A stretch of DNA of 64,000 bases. It comes from Chiridota heheva (lineage: Eukaryota > Echinodermata > Holothuroidea > Apodida > Chiridotidae). Shown one piece after another: positions 20,084 through 32,689 of this stretch. The notes below the pieces were generated by a model. It did not search any database. It was not told the origin of the DNA and worked only from the letters and a program-made list of their open reading frames with translations. The stretch lies in the NCBI GenBank assembly GCA_020152595.1, contig JAIGNY010004524.1, positions 43,501 through 107,500 of the forward strand, given 5' to 3'. The stretch's first letter is position 1. Each line of letters starts with the position of its first letter. Made by a program: the position numbers and the translations under genes.

Positions 20084-20339
20084 CTTTTCGTTAAACTGTT
20101 GAAGAAAAAAAGACACAAATATCTCCCTGAAAGAGAATACAAATGTTGAATTTTACGCAGAAAAGTATTTATAAGTTTCCCTAAAGACATTGACCTTTTT
20201 TCAATAGGCCTACTGAAAAAGCAATACATCAGCATACCTATATTTCCCCAATTATAATTAGTAATTAGAACGGTAAATACCGTCATGGTTCGCATGCCCA
20301 TGCAATTTGACACCCATTTCATATGATCCAGCCTATTAT

Positions 20340-21125
20340 AAAGATTGGCATCTCACACTAAGCCTCACATGGAAGATCATGTCCCACATGGACTTCCACT
20401 CATGTCCCACATCCCATCCTTTGTCCCACATGGCATTCCACCATATCTCCCGCATGGCATTCCACCATATGTCCCACATGGCATCCAACCCTATGACCCA
20501 CATGGCATTCCATCCTATGTCCCACCTGGATCCCATCCCATGTGCCAAATGACATCCCACCCCATGTCCCACATGACATCCCATTTCATGCCTTGTCCCA
20601 ACTGGCATTCCACCATATCTCCCACATAGTATTCCACCATACAGTATGTCTCACATGGCATCCCACCCTATGTCCCCCATGGATTCCATTCTACATATAT
20701 GTCCCACATTAATACAACCATATGTACCACATGGCATCCCTTCCTATGTCCCACAAGGCATCCCTCCCTGTGTCCCACATGGCATCTCTTTCTCTGTCCC
20801 CATTGCATCCCACCGTATGCTCGCATCAGTGGCTTCCAACCTGATGTCCCACATGGCATCCCACCTTATGTCCCACATTGAATTCCACCATATGTTCCAC
20901 ATGATATCCCTCCTAATGTCCCAATGACATCTTACTTGATATCACACATGGCATTCCACTACATGACATTCCATACCATTCCATGTCCCTCATATCATCC
21001 CATCCCATGGCATTCCACCCTATGTCCCACATGACATTCCACCATATATCCTACATGGCATTCCACCCTGTACCACATGGCATCGCACCCCGTGTCCCAC
21101 CTGGCATCCCACACCATGCCCCACA
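20340..21125 (+). repeat. Minisatellite, unit about 24 bp (CCCACATGGCATTCCACCATATGT)
   Basis: Roughly 30 degenerate copies of TGTCCCACATGGCATNCCACC. The array opens reading frames on both strands full of PHGIP/SHMAF or GWNAMWD repeats, which are repeat artefacts. A few isolated units recur at 21318-21365. Confidence 0.85.
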
Positions 21126-21750
21126 TGACATCGTATAGGCTTCATAAGAAGTCTCATCCTAGTCCATGATTGAGCATAATATGCATGGAAGTATCAGTTC
21201 ATATAATAACTTATATGCAAATAACCTGTTGAATAAGAAAACAAGGCGGAGTCAGACAAGTATGCCTGATACAGCCCTTGGTGTATTCCACGTGGTATAT
21301 ATTATAGCATATGTCTTGCATGGCCCCCATCCATGTCCCACATGGCACCCCCCTATATGTCCATATGCAGTCACATCCTGTCACACTCCCTGACTGAGCA
21401 TACTAAATAAATTAATTAAACAGTCTGGTCAGTTCACATACTGTAGCAGCTTTATGCAAATACAACAATAATAAAGGCGGACTTTAATAAATATGTCTGA
21501 TACAACCTTTGGTGCCCAAATATTTTGAGGAATTTTAAGGATTTTAAATTTTTGTGTTAACCTGAAGATAATAACAATTTAGAAATATAATTCAAAGTTT
21601 CTGGTCAAAACATGACAAGACAATCAGTAATCGGTTGGGAATGCCAGACAGACACCACTGGAACTAATAGCTTCCTACTTCACGTTTGTGATTCCCAGGT
21701 ACAGTACACCTCAGAATGTCTCATCATATACTCATGGTTCATCCATTATC
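21126..21750. other. Non-coding stretch
   Basis: A direct duplication is visible: a segment with TGAGCATA, CAGTTCATAT, TTATGCAAATA, AGGCGGA, TATGCCTGATACAGCCTTGGTG-like sequence at about 21170-21285 recurs at about 21390-21510. No gene seen. Confidence 0.4.
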
Positions 21751-21751
21751 A

Positions 21752-21832
21752 CACACACACACACCACACACACGCACCCACCCACACCCACACACACGCA
21801 CCCACCCTCACCCACACACACACGCAAACACA
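21752..21832. repeat. CA-rich microsatellite (ACACACAC / CCCACACA)
   Basis: Mixed (CA)n, CACCCACC and CACACGCA units. Confidence 0.9.
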
Positions 21833-23340
21833 CCGAAAATTTCTAAACTTGTATGGGTTCGAACATTACTGGTGACCCATTTTCCCTTCTTTTTTCAATT
21901 AAAGCTTCAAAATTCAAGATATTGTGATCCAACGTTCGGTACAATATAACAATTTTATTATCTACAACAATTGCTGAATAGAAAAATGTATAGATCATAA
22001 GTGTTGAAATCGGAAGGATCTAGATTTATTGATCATGATTAACCATTGTATGGTTCATGAATCAAAATACTTCAATGTCTAAAATAATGTGAAAAGCAAA
22101 ACGCCCCTTATAGAGGCCATCATTTCTTTGCTGCTGGGAATAAGATATGTAACATTTCGTAGTATAAATCAAACCAGATGGCCCAAATTCACACCCAGTC
22201 TTCAGCGAATCAGTGGCAAGTGTTCCATTGTACAGTTGTTGTTTTTTTCTTTCTAGAACCCAACTTAAAGGCGTTCTGCGAGCGAAATTTGTTTGTGTTG
22301 CTTTCTTCGATCTGTCAATAATAAGATCAATTATAATAAGGGGACTTAAAATATATTTTAATATTTTAAATAACACTTTTTTATCGCTGTAAAGGAGCAC
22401 CTTTTTAAACTTTACAAAGAAGATGGGCAGAGGGCACGCAAGATTATGTCATTACAAATAATGAGTTTTGCCCTGCATGGCCCATTTCAAAGATGCCCAA
22501 CTAATACAATTTGGAGTGGCTCGTATACCCTAAAAAGGCCCTATTTTAAAGACTTTGTACAAATTATAAACTGGGAAAACAAAGATAGGACGAGGCGAGG
22601 CTTTTAAAGTATGAAAAAGTCTAATATTGTCTAATATATATAGGGCTGCTGGGCTCTAACTTTGTTCTAAGGAAAAAATCAGAATATTTCACATTTTTCG
22701 TCTTTTCAGGGCAATATTTGTGTTACTTTCTTCAATTAAAAATCATATATATATATAAATAAATATGTATGAAGAAAAAAGGTTTTCAATGTTTAAAAGG
22801 GCATCCTTTTGATAAACTTTCCTCTCCGAAAGGGGCACTTTAAACTTTTGAGAAAAGCCCCCCCCCCCCACCCCACCCCATACCCCGCGGGAATTACATT
22901 GAAGCGACACAATATCACTTAAAGTGCAAAGCGCTTGACTTGTCGGCGTAGGGTTCAGGGGCCCGCTTAAGAGCCCCTGGCTGGGTCGAAACAGAGATGT
23001 TTATGTAGTATTATTATGTGCTGCATACTTGGCGGATATACTTACTTCCCGGAACTTTTGCGCAGAATTTATACAAACGGTTCCTTGCACGTTGCAACTC
23101 CACACATGAATAATACAAAATAAGATAAAAACTTGAAAACATCAATGTTGTAGTAACTCAACCTATACAGATATATGTTGAGACAGGTTGTAATGGCGCC
23201 ACACTAGCAGACTAGAGAAGTTTAGTCAGATTTAGTAGTGTGTCTGAGGCAGAGGCAGAGTCCAGAGGGTTAGGGTGGGCTAGATTTTACCGATGATACT
23301 ACTTTTACCATGAGATAATTCTTAATCACGGTTTAGGTGA
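21833..23340. other. Non-coding stretch
   Basis: About 1.5 kb without a supported gene. It holds a short TATATATATAAATAAATAT run near 22745 and a C-rich tract at 22858-22882. Confidence 0.4.
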
Positions 23341-23344
23341 AAAT

Positions 23345-24960
23345 AAAAATGGGACATTTTAATCAATTTTTGGGAAATCCCTTTAAATCTTTGTGAAATT
23401 TTCTTCATTCTTGTGTTATATTTCTTCAATTTTTGGTATATTTTTGGTAAATTTCCTTCCTTTTGGGGCATTTTCCCCACCGATTTGTTAAATTTTCTTC
23501 AATTTTCAGTGCATTTCCTCCACTGAATGTTTGGGAACTGTCTTTCAAGTTCCGGCTGTTGGGCAATTTCCTTAAATTTCATACAATTTTTTCAATTGTT
23601 ATTTTGTAATAAATTTCCTTTAATCTCTGGGAAATTTTTCTAATTTTTTTCAATTTTTTCAATTTTCGGTCAATTTCCTTTATTTGGGAGCAATTTTGTT
23701 TTTCAATTTTGGACAATTTTTTTTATTCTCGTGCAATTTTCTTCAATTTCCTTTATTTTAGGGTATATTTCCTTTAATGTTTGGGAAATTTCCTTTTATC
23801 TTGCGGCAATTTTATTTCAATTTTCGTGCAATTTTCTTCATTTGGGTTTATTCGATTTTAGGTGGATTTTCTTATTTTCTTCAATTTAAAGCAATTTTGT
23901 CTTTCAATTTTAGGCAATTTCCTTAATTCTGGTACAATTTTTCAGTCTTTATTTGGGGATGAATTTCCTTTAATCTTTGAGAAATGTCCTTAATTTTGGA
24001 GCAATTTTTTTTCATTTTTTGGTAAATTTCCTTCACTTGGGAGCAATTGTGTCTTTCAATTTTTTTAATTTTCGTGCAAATTTCTTCAATTTCTTTTATT
24101 TTGAGGTAAATTTTCTTCAATGTTCGAAACTTTTATTCAATTTGGGGCAATTTTACTTCAATTTTCGGTCAATTCCCTTCATTTTGGGGTAATTTTAATT
24201 CAATGTTTGGTCAAATTTCTTCATTTACGGTAAATTTACTTCAATTTGGAGCAATTTCGTCTTTTAATTTTGGACAATTTCCCTAATTCTCGTACAATTG
24301 TTTCAATCTTTATTTTGGGATGAATTTCCTTTAATCTTTGGGAAATTTCCATATTTTTGGGGCAATTTCCTTCAAATTTCTTTTTTTGGGGAGCAATTTG
24401 TCTTTCAATTTTGGACAATATTTTTAATTCTCGGGCAATTTTCTTTAATTTTTTTTATTTTGGGTTAAATTTTCTTCAATTTGCGGCAATTTTACTTCAA
24501 TTTTCGGTAAATTTTCTTCATTTGGGTGCAATTTTGATTGGAATGTGGGTAGATTTTTTTTTCTTCTTATTTTGGGGCAATTTTATTTGATGTTCGGTAA
24601 ATTTTCTTCAATTTTTGATAATTTTTCTTCATTTTGGAGCAATTTTGTTTTTTAATTTTCTTAATTCTCGTATAATTTTTCTAATTGTTATTTTGGGATA
24701 AATTTCCTTCAATCATGTCAATAATTGGTCAATTTACTTCATTTTGGGCGAAAATTCATTCGCTTTTCGGAAAGTTTTCTTCAATTTTCGGGAAATTTCA
24801 TTCAATGTTCGGAAAATTTCTTTCATTCTCGTGCAATTTTTGGATATTTTATTCAATTTGAGACATTTTTCTTTGATTTCTAGTGTGGTTTTTCTTTAAA
24901 TTGAAGGAAATTTCCTTCAACGTTTGTGATCTTTCAATTTTTGGAATTTTTTTCCTTTAG
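23345..24960. repeat. Long degenerate T-rich tandem repeat (TTCAATTTTGGGCAATTT-like)
   Basis: About 1.6 kb of units near 20-22 bp combining AATTTTCTTCAATTTT, GGGCAATTT and TTTCCTTCA. The ORFs it opens on either strand consist only of low-complexity residues. Related to 15745-16255. Confidence 0.75.
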
Positions 24961-25520
24961 AGGGCACCTTTTCTTCGATTTTCAAAAAAAACATCAATTA
25001 TTGGCAAATGTTGCCAAATTTACACAAATCCCCAATGATTTTACTAAAATTTCTGCATTTTTTTGGATAATTTCCCAATTTTCTCAATCGAAAGAAAACC
25101 TTTCAGGAAGTACCGTTCTCTCTGCTCCCGACTCTGCACACTTGTCCCAATATGCTGCATAACAAAACTACTCATAAAACACGTTATCATGATGTTTTGG
25201 TTTGACATCCTGCTGTAGGTGTAATTGCGACGATCCTGGTCTGAGGTCATTATGTCAAGGCTAGATAAAATGGCGGATATTCAGAGTCGTGTCTAACCAA
25301 TGTTTAAAAATTGTGCTGTAGCTATCCTTAATTAACTTTAAACCGGGGATAATGTTTTATTACCCTGGTTAAACATTAATGGCAGGCTAATATAAATGTC
25401 TGATGCATTAATGTTGGCGAGTGAAGCCACAGAGAAAGTTCATACTAGGTAACCAATTTCTCCACAGGCCAGTAGTTCATACTAGGTAACCAATTCCTTC
25501 ACGGGCCAGTAGTAAGGGGC
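24961..25520. other. Non-coding stretch left of Polinton C
   Basis: No gene. A 36-bp direct repeat TAGTTCATACTAGGTAACCAATT...GGCCAGTAG lies at about 25437 and 25475. Confidence 0.4.
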
Positions 25521-25521
25521 G

Positions 25522-25621
25522 ACTATACAGACCCTGATTAATCAGAAGCCAGCATTGGTATTACGTGATAACTTATTTGCATATACTTAATGTTGGCCTC
25601 TGTTTGGTCGGGGTCTGTATA
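25522..25621. repeat. Palindromic end module of Polinton C (degenerate)
   Basis: Left arm 25522-25558 (ACTATACAGACCCTGATTAA..CAGAAGCCAGCATTGG) and right arm 25586-25621 are imperfect inverted copies. The spacer has TTACGTGATAA and the octamer-containing TTATTTGCATATA. Related to 11197-11321 and 41850-41963. Confidence 0.55.
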
Positions 25622-25900
25622 GGGCCCTTGAGATTTTCCATCTGGGTCATCGGATTGCCGTCACAGGATATTCTCGACGATGGAGCTTCTGATTGGTCGG
25701 TGTCTGTATAGTGACCCCTGATTTTTCATCTGGGTCATCAGATTGCGTCATCTTAGAGAGAGGGTATTCAGGTCATCGGATTAATGTCACAGGATATTTT
25801 AGACGACGGAGTTTCTGATTGGTCGGAGTTTGTATAGTGGCCCCTGAGATTGTTTCATCTGGGTTATCGGATTGCCATCACAAGATATTATCGATTAGTC
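25622..25900 (-). repeat. Tandem subterminal repeats with CCAAT boxes
   Basis: Three degenerate ~95-120-bp units containing CATCTGGGTCATCGGATTG, CGTCACAGGATATT, GACGATGGAGCTTCTGATTGGTCGG and GTCTGTATAGTG.CCCCTGA. Each unit carries an inverted CCAAT in the same context as the palindrome arms. Confidence 0.6.
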
Positions 25901-25958
25901 TGCAGAGTCCTTTTAACAAGGTATATAGCTTTTCCTGACTGGGTATTTCAGGTGATTG

Positions 25959-26040
25959 TAGGGTAAAAGTACCTGCCTCAACCAACGCAGGATACCGTAG
26001 GAGGGAAGCCATGGTAGCTCTTTTCCCTCCTTCCGCCCTC
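25959..26040 (-). ncRNA. Conserved three-way-junction element (copy C)
   Basis: Read on the minus strand: closing stem AGGG/CCCT (one pair fewer than A and B), second stem AGGAGGGAA with TTCCCTCCT (9 bp, longer than in A and B), third stem GTA+CCTGC with GCAGG+TAC. It lies about 130 bp past the end of PolB and in the same orientation relative to the genes as copies A and B. Confidence 0.5.
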
Positions 26041-26170
26041 ATTAGGGTTTCATCGGATCTTGAGTTACGAATGCTGGCATTCAGCAGTGTGGTCTAATTG
26101 AATCACCCGATTGTCATAGACGAACCTGTCCGTTTCATGTAATGAGACTTGTGGGATGAGAGGTTTCATA

Positions 26171-29100
26171 CCCGTACGGGAGGGTTGTGAGATCGGGCTG
26201 AATAAGGCGTTTTGTATAGATCAGTCGATATTCCTAGGTGATGTCTTTGGTGAGAACTTTACCGGAACCGTCTTTCTGAATGCGGTGAGGGTAGTGGACG
26301 GGAACGATGACTTCTGCATCATCGTCCCAAGCCCTACCGCTTCCTGGATCCACATGATTGACCATATTTTTCATCGCTTCAAAATTAACCATTTGAATGG
26401 CATTGTGGTCCAAAGTGATGCCCTTCACTTTGCATTTTTCGACAATGACAGCGTCAGTTTTGGTTGAGTGCACTTTGTAAGCATAGTTCTTTCAACCTCC
26501 CGATACGAATTCAGTGAAGTAACTCCCGATACCGTAAGGTTTCTCGAGCTCATCGATCATGTCGCCCAGGAAGTTTCCGACGGGTGGTTGCCAATCTTCG
26601 GATTGATGGGCGTGAACGATGGAATCGGTGTCGAAGTAGACCACGCGTTCCCCTAGTTTTTTCCAGGTAGCTGTAAAGTTTGAGGCGGGAGTGGGCCGTG
26701 GTATAGGTTGCATTGAATATGTTGGTGTTAGGTGACACTTCAATATACTCATTGGTGTCGACCCACTGGATCCTGGCTTTAAACTTATCGTTGAACTGCA
26801 CATATTTCACTTCTTTGGATTTGTCCATCAGCAGTTTGTAGAACTTTTCCAGGGTGTTGACAAACTCTGTCTTGGTGAGTGTGTTGCGTTGATTAGACTT
26901 TCCCCAGAAGGAGCTTAACATTAGCTTAGCCAAGGCACGATTACCCTCGCTATGTGGGTTGAGTCGGATACCTTCAAGTGCTTCGTAATTGTTGATGTAC
27001 TGGCGACGTTGCTCTTTGGTGTCGCATCCTGGAGGGCATCCGCTCACTTCTTGTTTCATTTTCAGGAACGTGTTGGTATAAGCTGTGAACAAACCTGCTG
27101 TTCCGTTTGAGGGGTCGCAACGTACCGTTTGGTTAAAATCCTACACTTCTTCGACATGTAAAACGCGATACCACACCTCTACAGCTTTTTGCAACTCACA
27201 GCTCACCCAACTTCCATGGAGAGCGCGTTGATCTTCGTGGTGTTTGCATGGTTCTTTGGCTAGTGTTTCTGCGCAGGTGGCACATAGTAGGAACAAGACT
27301 TTTCCTTGACATCGGTACGGGAGTACGGGATGGTAGAGACCACGAGGAGGTAGGACGGTGCATTTGATCAGTTCTTCATAGTCTCTCACATCGGTCGTGT
27401 TCGGGGTCTTGATGATAGTAGGATGGCCGATAGGATACTTGCAGTATTTGTTAACCCACGGGTAGAGTGAACAGACATCGATGTATTTAATTGTATCATC
27501 GTCTGCAACGACATGGTGCAGTTTAATGGCATTGGTGCGTCTTCCGAAGAAAGCGTCCCTTGGTTGGAGAGGTGATGTCAGTTTCAGGTTATCGATGAAG
27601 TTTTTCATCAACGGATTCCTCGCCAGCTCATCTCGGAACTGGCATTCCCAGATCTCTACTAATTGCCAGCCTTGACGACGACCTTCGTTAATTAACCACT
27701 CTCGTTGTCGGTTGAGCTTAATATGAGCATCCTCGACGGTTGTTTCGACACCTGGCAGTTTTTGATTTTCTTCTTGGGTAGCAGGTTTAACAACTATGCC
27801 ACAAACAACCGTAGAACTCAAAGGCGGTCTTTGACGCTTCATCCCAGCCGTCAACTTTGTAAAACCCTACGTGTTTTTCTCCTCCACAAGACCGAGCATG
27901 CTGAATGCGTCGACCATCTTGGTGCTCTAACTATTTCAACCATTGGAGAGCTTTGACGGGTTGGGTGTCATTATTGTAACCACGATGAGGAACCAGAGCG
28001 ATCGTATTAGGGCGTAGGAACTTTCGTCGAAACATCCGCATACAGTCCATGGAGATAGTGATGCATTTTTCGATCTCAAACATCCTCGACGAAGCAGTTC
28101 TACGTTGCTGCAACAGTACTCGTACTTTTCTCGAGCCATGACAATAATCTTGGCCTTCTGCTCCTCATACTAGACGAGAAAATCTTTTCGTTGAGCAGGT
28201 TTCATGTGATCGGGATTATAGGTATCAACTGCAGGCCATGGGCCGACGTAATTTTCATTAGCTCTGGTGTTAGAAAGGTACGGAAAATACCTCTTTTTCA
28301 TCTCTGTCAATCCGAACGTCTTGGGAAAGGATGATAGCGGAGCCGGAATGAAATTGCACAAGTCAATGATCCTCAAGGTTGTGACATCTTTCTTTTTCTT
28401 ACTTCTGGCTTTTTCTTTCAAGTCTATACTCATCAGTTTGAATATGTTCATCACGGCATTGGGACACATTCCGATGTTGTTCATGTGGTCGAGAATGAAA
28501 TGGCTATCGTATCCTTTCATGTTGTGTGCAATGGCCGTGGCTCCTTTGTTCTCTGGAGAAAGTAACCATTGGCAAAAGTCTTTTTGAGTATTTCTTCCTG
28601 AAAAGAGGTGTTCTCGCGCGCCACATGTCTCGAAGCCTTGACGAATATCATTGTCGCGGATGCAGGTCAAACAAACACGATGCGCCACATAGTAGTTCGG
28701 CACATGCATGTAACCACCGTTGTTGAACTTACCGCATTCGAAATCGAAGAAAATGTATTTCAACGGAAGGGTCGCTTCTTCATCCTCTACCTCGTCTTCC
28801 AGACCGAGAATAACTCGAGCCTCTTCGTCATCGATTTCAACGTGTGCTCCTGCTTCCTCTCTATCCTTAATTACTTGCATGATGCAAAGATGGTCGTTTG
28901 GTTGGTAACTTTTGCAGTTTCGACAGTAACTTTGACCATATTTGTGTCGATCCTTAACAGTGGTACCACAAGAGGGGCAACGACGGATACGTTGACAGAT
29001 CGTACGTGGCGGTGTTTTTGTCTTGGTTTGAATCCTGGTTTGGCTTTTTTGGAATCTTCTTGTGGTTTGCAAAACAAGTCGGATTATTGAACGATCGGTC

Positions 29101-29226
29101 ACAATCGTCGCAATGCCTCCATTTAGTCAATTGGCATTCTTTCTTCCCTACATTGAAACAACACTCACAAACGTTACGGCAACGATGATCCTCAAAGTGG
29201 TTACACCCGAACCACATGACTACCAT
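26171..29226 (-). pseudogene. Polinton PolB copy C (N-terminal third missing, frameshifted)
   Basis: Starts within the Cys/His cluster region (FEDHRCRNVCECCFNVGKKE) near 29226 and runs to the family C-terminus LPYGY near 26171. Exo I appears as FFDFECGKFNN, Exo II as HNMKGYDSHFILD, motif A as DVCSLYPWVNKY and motif C as YFDTDSIVH (about 26610-26640), with the catalytic Asp pair intact. At least five frame changes and an in-frame TAG near the end break it. The N-terminal WW-like and acidic part is absent. Relative to copies A and B the sequence is clearly divergent. Confidence 0.85.
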
Positions 29227-30150
29227 TAGTGGGCTGCGTTATAGAAGAAACAAAAACATGTGCGTGTACATTACATTGCCTGCTGGTATTTTATCTACAG
29301 TACACCTTTCAGCGACGTATTCAGACAAATAACATGAAAGATTCACGCCTCTACATCACCAATGTTCAGTTTTGCCACGTGTTAGAAAATCGAACATCTC
29401 AAGGCCACCAAAATGTATGCATCACTGCCCACACACTCCATATGTAGAGTGTAGTGTACGTTTATGTACATACGCTTTACGTACATTTTATTCTGGAAAT
29501 GGTTTAAGCGGACACAGCGTGTACATTATTTAGGAAATAGTTAGTGAGGGCGCTGCGAGTAGCAATGTCGTAGATGTCGGGACACGATATTGGCATGAAA
29601 GAGTGGGAGCAGAGAAATTGTCTTTGCAAATTCTGTGAATATTATGCTCTGGATGTGTCCTCTAAGCTCGAAGAATTATCTATAATACCTTGATCTTACC
29701 TTTTGAGCTAAGCAAAGAAATTCCAGCCTGTTTCTCATCTTGCTGAGCAAACTTCCCTTTTCCTCATTTAAATATCTTCTTTCTATTAACTCTGCAATAA
29801 AAACATAATTGTCTCAAAAAATTCTCTCATTATATCACCTGTTAAGAAATTTAAAAAAAAACTGACTATATTTTAAATGATTAAACAAATTGGAAATTGA
29901 TATTTTAGAAATTGTTTCTTCATGTATTTTGGTTAAATCCTTTTTACGCTTTACTGGTACATTTCTGACAGCAGGAACAATTGATTTGTGTATAAGGAAA
30001 ATTATTTTCTCAGCTGCATGAACTTCGGGCCCACTATGCTACTAGTTTTTCAAGATAAAGCAAATGGAATGTCTTTAATATATTAGCTGACAAATGCAAT
30101 GGCCACGAGGGTTGAAAAAATCACTCGCCTGCAGTGGTACTCACCACACT
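29227..30150. other. Non-coding stretch upstream of PolB copy C
   Basis: No gene. GTGAGGGCGCTGCGAG at about 29544 resembles the AGAGGGCGCTA motif found near Polinton B promoters. Confidence 0.4.
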
Positions 30151-30157
30151 TAATCAG

Positions 30158-30645
30158 TAGGGGAGAATCCTCAACTTTTGGTGTAATAATAAATACACCA
30201 AAAATTGGAGTTCGTATTCATCAAAATTTATGGAGGCCGCTATTTTAACTATAGTAATAAAGTTAATCAATGGCGATTTTTAATGAGAACACGGGGGTAT
30301 TTTTGAAAAGAAAAACCGATATTAATTGAATATTCAGTAGATTTGACCGCAAGCTTTTCAATTTCATCGTGGACTTCTCAATAAAATGACAAAAGACTTC
30401 CGTTGACAGTGACCTGTTGTACAGCCCTCTCGACACATGATTCTGTGTTGGCTTAGTCATCGCTGATACTGTGCACATGCATCATACGATTGCACAAATA
30501 CTACCGTTCTCTTAGTAAAAATCCCATTGATATAACGTTATCACTAGTTAAAATAGCGGCCTCCATGGATTTTAATGAATACGAAGCTCCAAGTTTTGGT
30601 GCATTTTTTTATTACACTAAAAGTCCAGGATTCTCCCTGACTGTT
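30158..30645. mobile_element. MITE-like element with ~100-bp TIRs, possible TTAA target site
   Basis: The left arm (GGGGAGAATCCTCAACTTTTGGTGTAATA, GGAGTTCGTATTCATCAAAATTTATGG, AGGCCGCTATTTTAACTA-like) returns inverted at 30540-30645 (TAGTTAAAATAGCGGCCTCC, TGAATACGAAGCTCC, GGATTCTCCCTGACTG). TTAA abuts the element within a base at the left and directly at the right. No transposase inside. The frame at 30263-30478 is not supported as a gene. Confidence 0.65.
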
Positions 30646-31155
30646 AATTAAGCCTCGCCAGTTTGGCGAGGGTATTTTTGTGTATGTTTCCAACCTTGAT
30701 TAAAGCAATGGATATGTTTTATATTACAGAAAGCAATGCAAATTAATTTAGACATATTGTCACCGGGGCCTGGGCCAATGTAAAACTAACATATAGTTAT
30801 AATGTTTTTTGTATTTTGAAAACGGTAGCCCCTTGTTATTAACCAATATTGGGATATTCATGCAAAAAACTGCAAATTAAAAGTGGAATCATAGCCTTCA
30901 ACTGTGACATTCAGCTTAGTGTACAGCAATGTGAAGCTAACACCTATCCCTGTTAATTTTTAGGCTTGGGAAAGAAAGTAACTTTAAAATTAAGTACAGA
31001 ATTTGCTAAAACTGAAACAGACATGAGTGCAAGATTTGAAAATAAATCCTGAAATCCTATATTTTTAGAAAAAAAATACTTCAAAATCCAAAGATATAAA
31101 AAAAAAAACCTAAGAAGCATTAATAATAGGTTGTCAACTATACTCGGACAGGAAT
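30646..31155. other. Non-coding stretch
   Basis: A/T-rich, no gene seen. Confidence 0.4.
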
Positions 31156-31159
31156 TTTC

Positions 31160-31720
31160 CTTTTTTCAAATTAAAATCCATTTATATGCAAATCACCTAA
31201 TTATTATGCATTAATGACCCCGATACTTATCGTAAAGATAAAACATTTGATATTCAACTATTAACCCACTTTTCATGATCATACATGAATAGTCTACGAG
31301 AAATTGAAAATAATACATTTGTCTTTATTATGCAAATTAGCTAATTAGTATGCACACATAACACCCCTTTTCATGCTTATTTAAAATGTACGTTAGTTCT
31401 TCACCTCCATGTCAAGTAGTGTCGATGTACTTTATTCATATATCTCAAGTTATGACTTAAAAGTTCAACATATTTTTTAAATTCCATTGTATGCAAATCA
31501 CCTAATCAATATGCATTAATGACCCCAAAACTTATCGTAAAGCTACTAATGACCCCGAAACTTATCGTAAAGCTACAGCATTTGATATTCAACGATCAAC
31601 CTACTTTTCATGATCATGCTAAACAGTCTACAAGAAATTAAAAATGATACATTTGTCTTTATTATGCAAATTACTTAATTAGTAAGCACATAAAACACCC
31701 CCTTTTATGTTCATTTCGAA
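31160..31720 (+). repeat. Two ~240-bp direct repeats, about 310 bp apart, rich in ATGCAAAT
   Basis: Segments at about 31165-31385 and 31475-31710 share TATATGCAAATCACCTAAT, ATGCATTAATGACCCC, ACTTATCGTAAAG, TTCATGATCAT and TTTGTCTTTATTATGCAAATTA. The second has an internal ~33-bp duplication (ACTAATGACCCCGAAACTTATCGTAAAGCT). ATGCAAAT is the octamer sequence, but no adjacent gene is seen. Confidence 0.65.
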
Positions 31721-32685
31721 GGTAACTTAGCCCTCTACCTCTCTGCCAAATTGTATGGATGTACCCTATTCCTGAATGATGTAAAATGATACACTACAAC
31801 AACATACTGTTACTGCATTGTGATTATGATAATACTATGTTAGGATAATTGTTATTATAAGTTTAGCATATAGGCCTAGGCCTAACGTTAGTCTGGCAGT
31901 AGCTTAGGCAAGAAAACTGAAGCAGTCTTCAACCCACCAATACCATACAGTATCTAAGAATGGAATACTATGATGAGGCTAAACATCATAACTTTCTTCT
32001 CTCAATAGTGACCTAATGCTCACTCAAACAAGAAAGCAGTTCAACGAAAAGGTTAGTAAAGTGTAACGTTATAGATCGTTTACAACATTGTAAGGCCTAG
32101 TGTCAACACACTGAGCTACAGATACAATAACACAAACATCTTAGGCTAGGGCAAAAATCAAATGACAACTCTATCCGTGAAGAATTTATTTTATCTGTTT
32201 CAGAAACGAAGTGTTGCACAATTCATCTTAAACAAAATGAAACTACATTTTATTAAAAGACACGATTAATACGCATACCTGCTTGGGCAACAAAAAGCTA
32301 ATTCCAAGATCGTTCAAACTTCCAGTTGTTTAGCCATGCTGTAACGCTAGGCTAGGCCGTGCATATGCATTGCACCGGCCGGCAGTGCGCGTACCTACGT
32401 ACATCCGTACGCACGTCACGCGTCAGACGCGTTGTGAATAGTTTTCCCTGCCTGGTATGCAACACACGATCTGATTTATTTGTTGAAAAAGGTGGGAAAC
32501 CAGGCTGGATCCCGATCATAGTACAATTGTTGAATTTATTGATTTGTGCATGTATATTTAGGCCTACTTGGAAGCTTTTGAACTTGAAAAACAAAAAGGA
32601 AGTATTCATCATTTCATGTAGAGATAAATGTATGTAATGGGTTAATGCTTGTTGGGATGATGTGGGGCCGTTAAGAAATTTCCCC
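31721..32685. other. Non-coding stretch
   Basis: No supported gene. Two overlapping short frames (32352-32637) on opposite strands lack recognisable features. Confidence 0.4.
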
Positions 32686-32689
32686 CACC

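Larger units (their letters stand above)
25522..29226 (-). mobile_element. Maverick/Polinton copy C (internally deleted, PolB-only remnant)
   Basis: Palindromic end module, CCAAT-containing tandem repeats, the three-way-junction element and then PolB, all on the minus strand. Genes X and Y are missing between PolB and the end, and the ATPase, integrase and capsid genes are missing upstream. It looks like a deletion derivative or an eroded fragment. Confidence 0.75.

Noticed and set aside
20307..20927. Several overlapping 60-94-codon frames on both strands
   Set aside because: All fall in the 24-bp minisatellite and translate to repeats of the unit.
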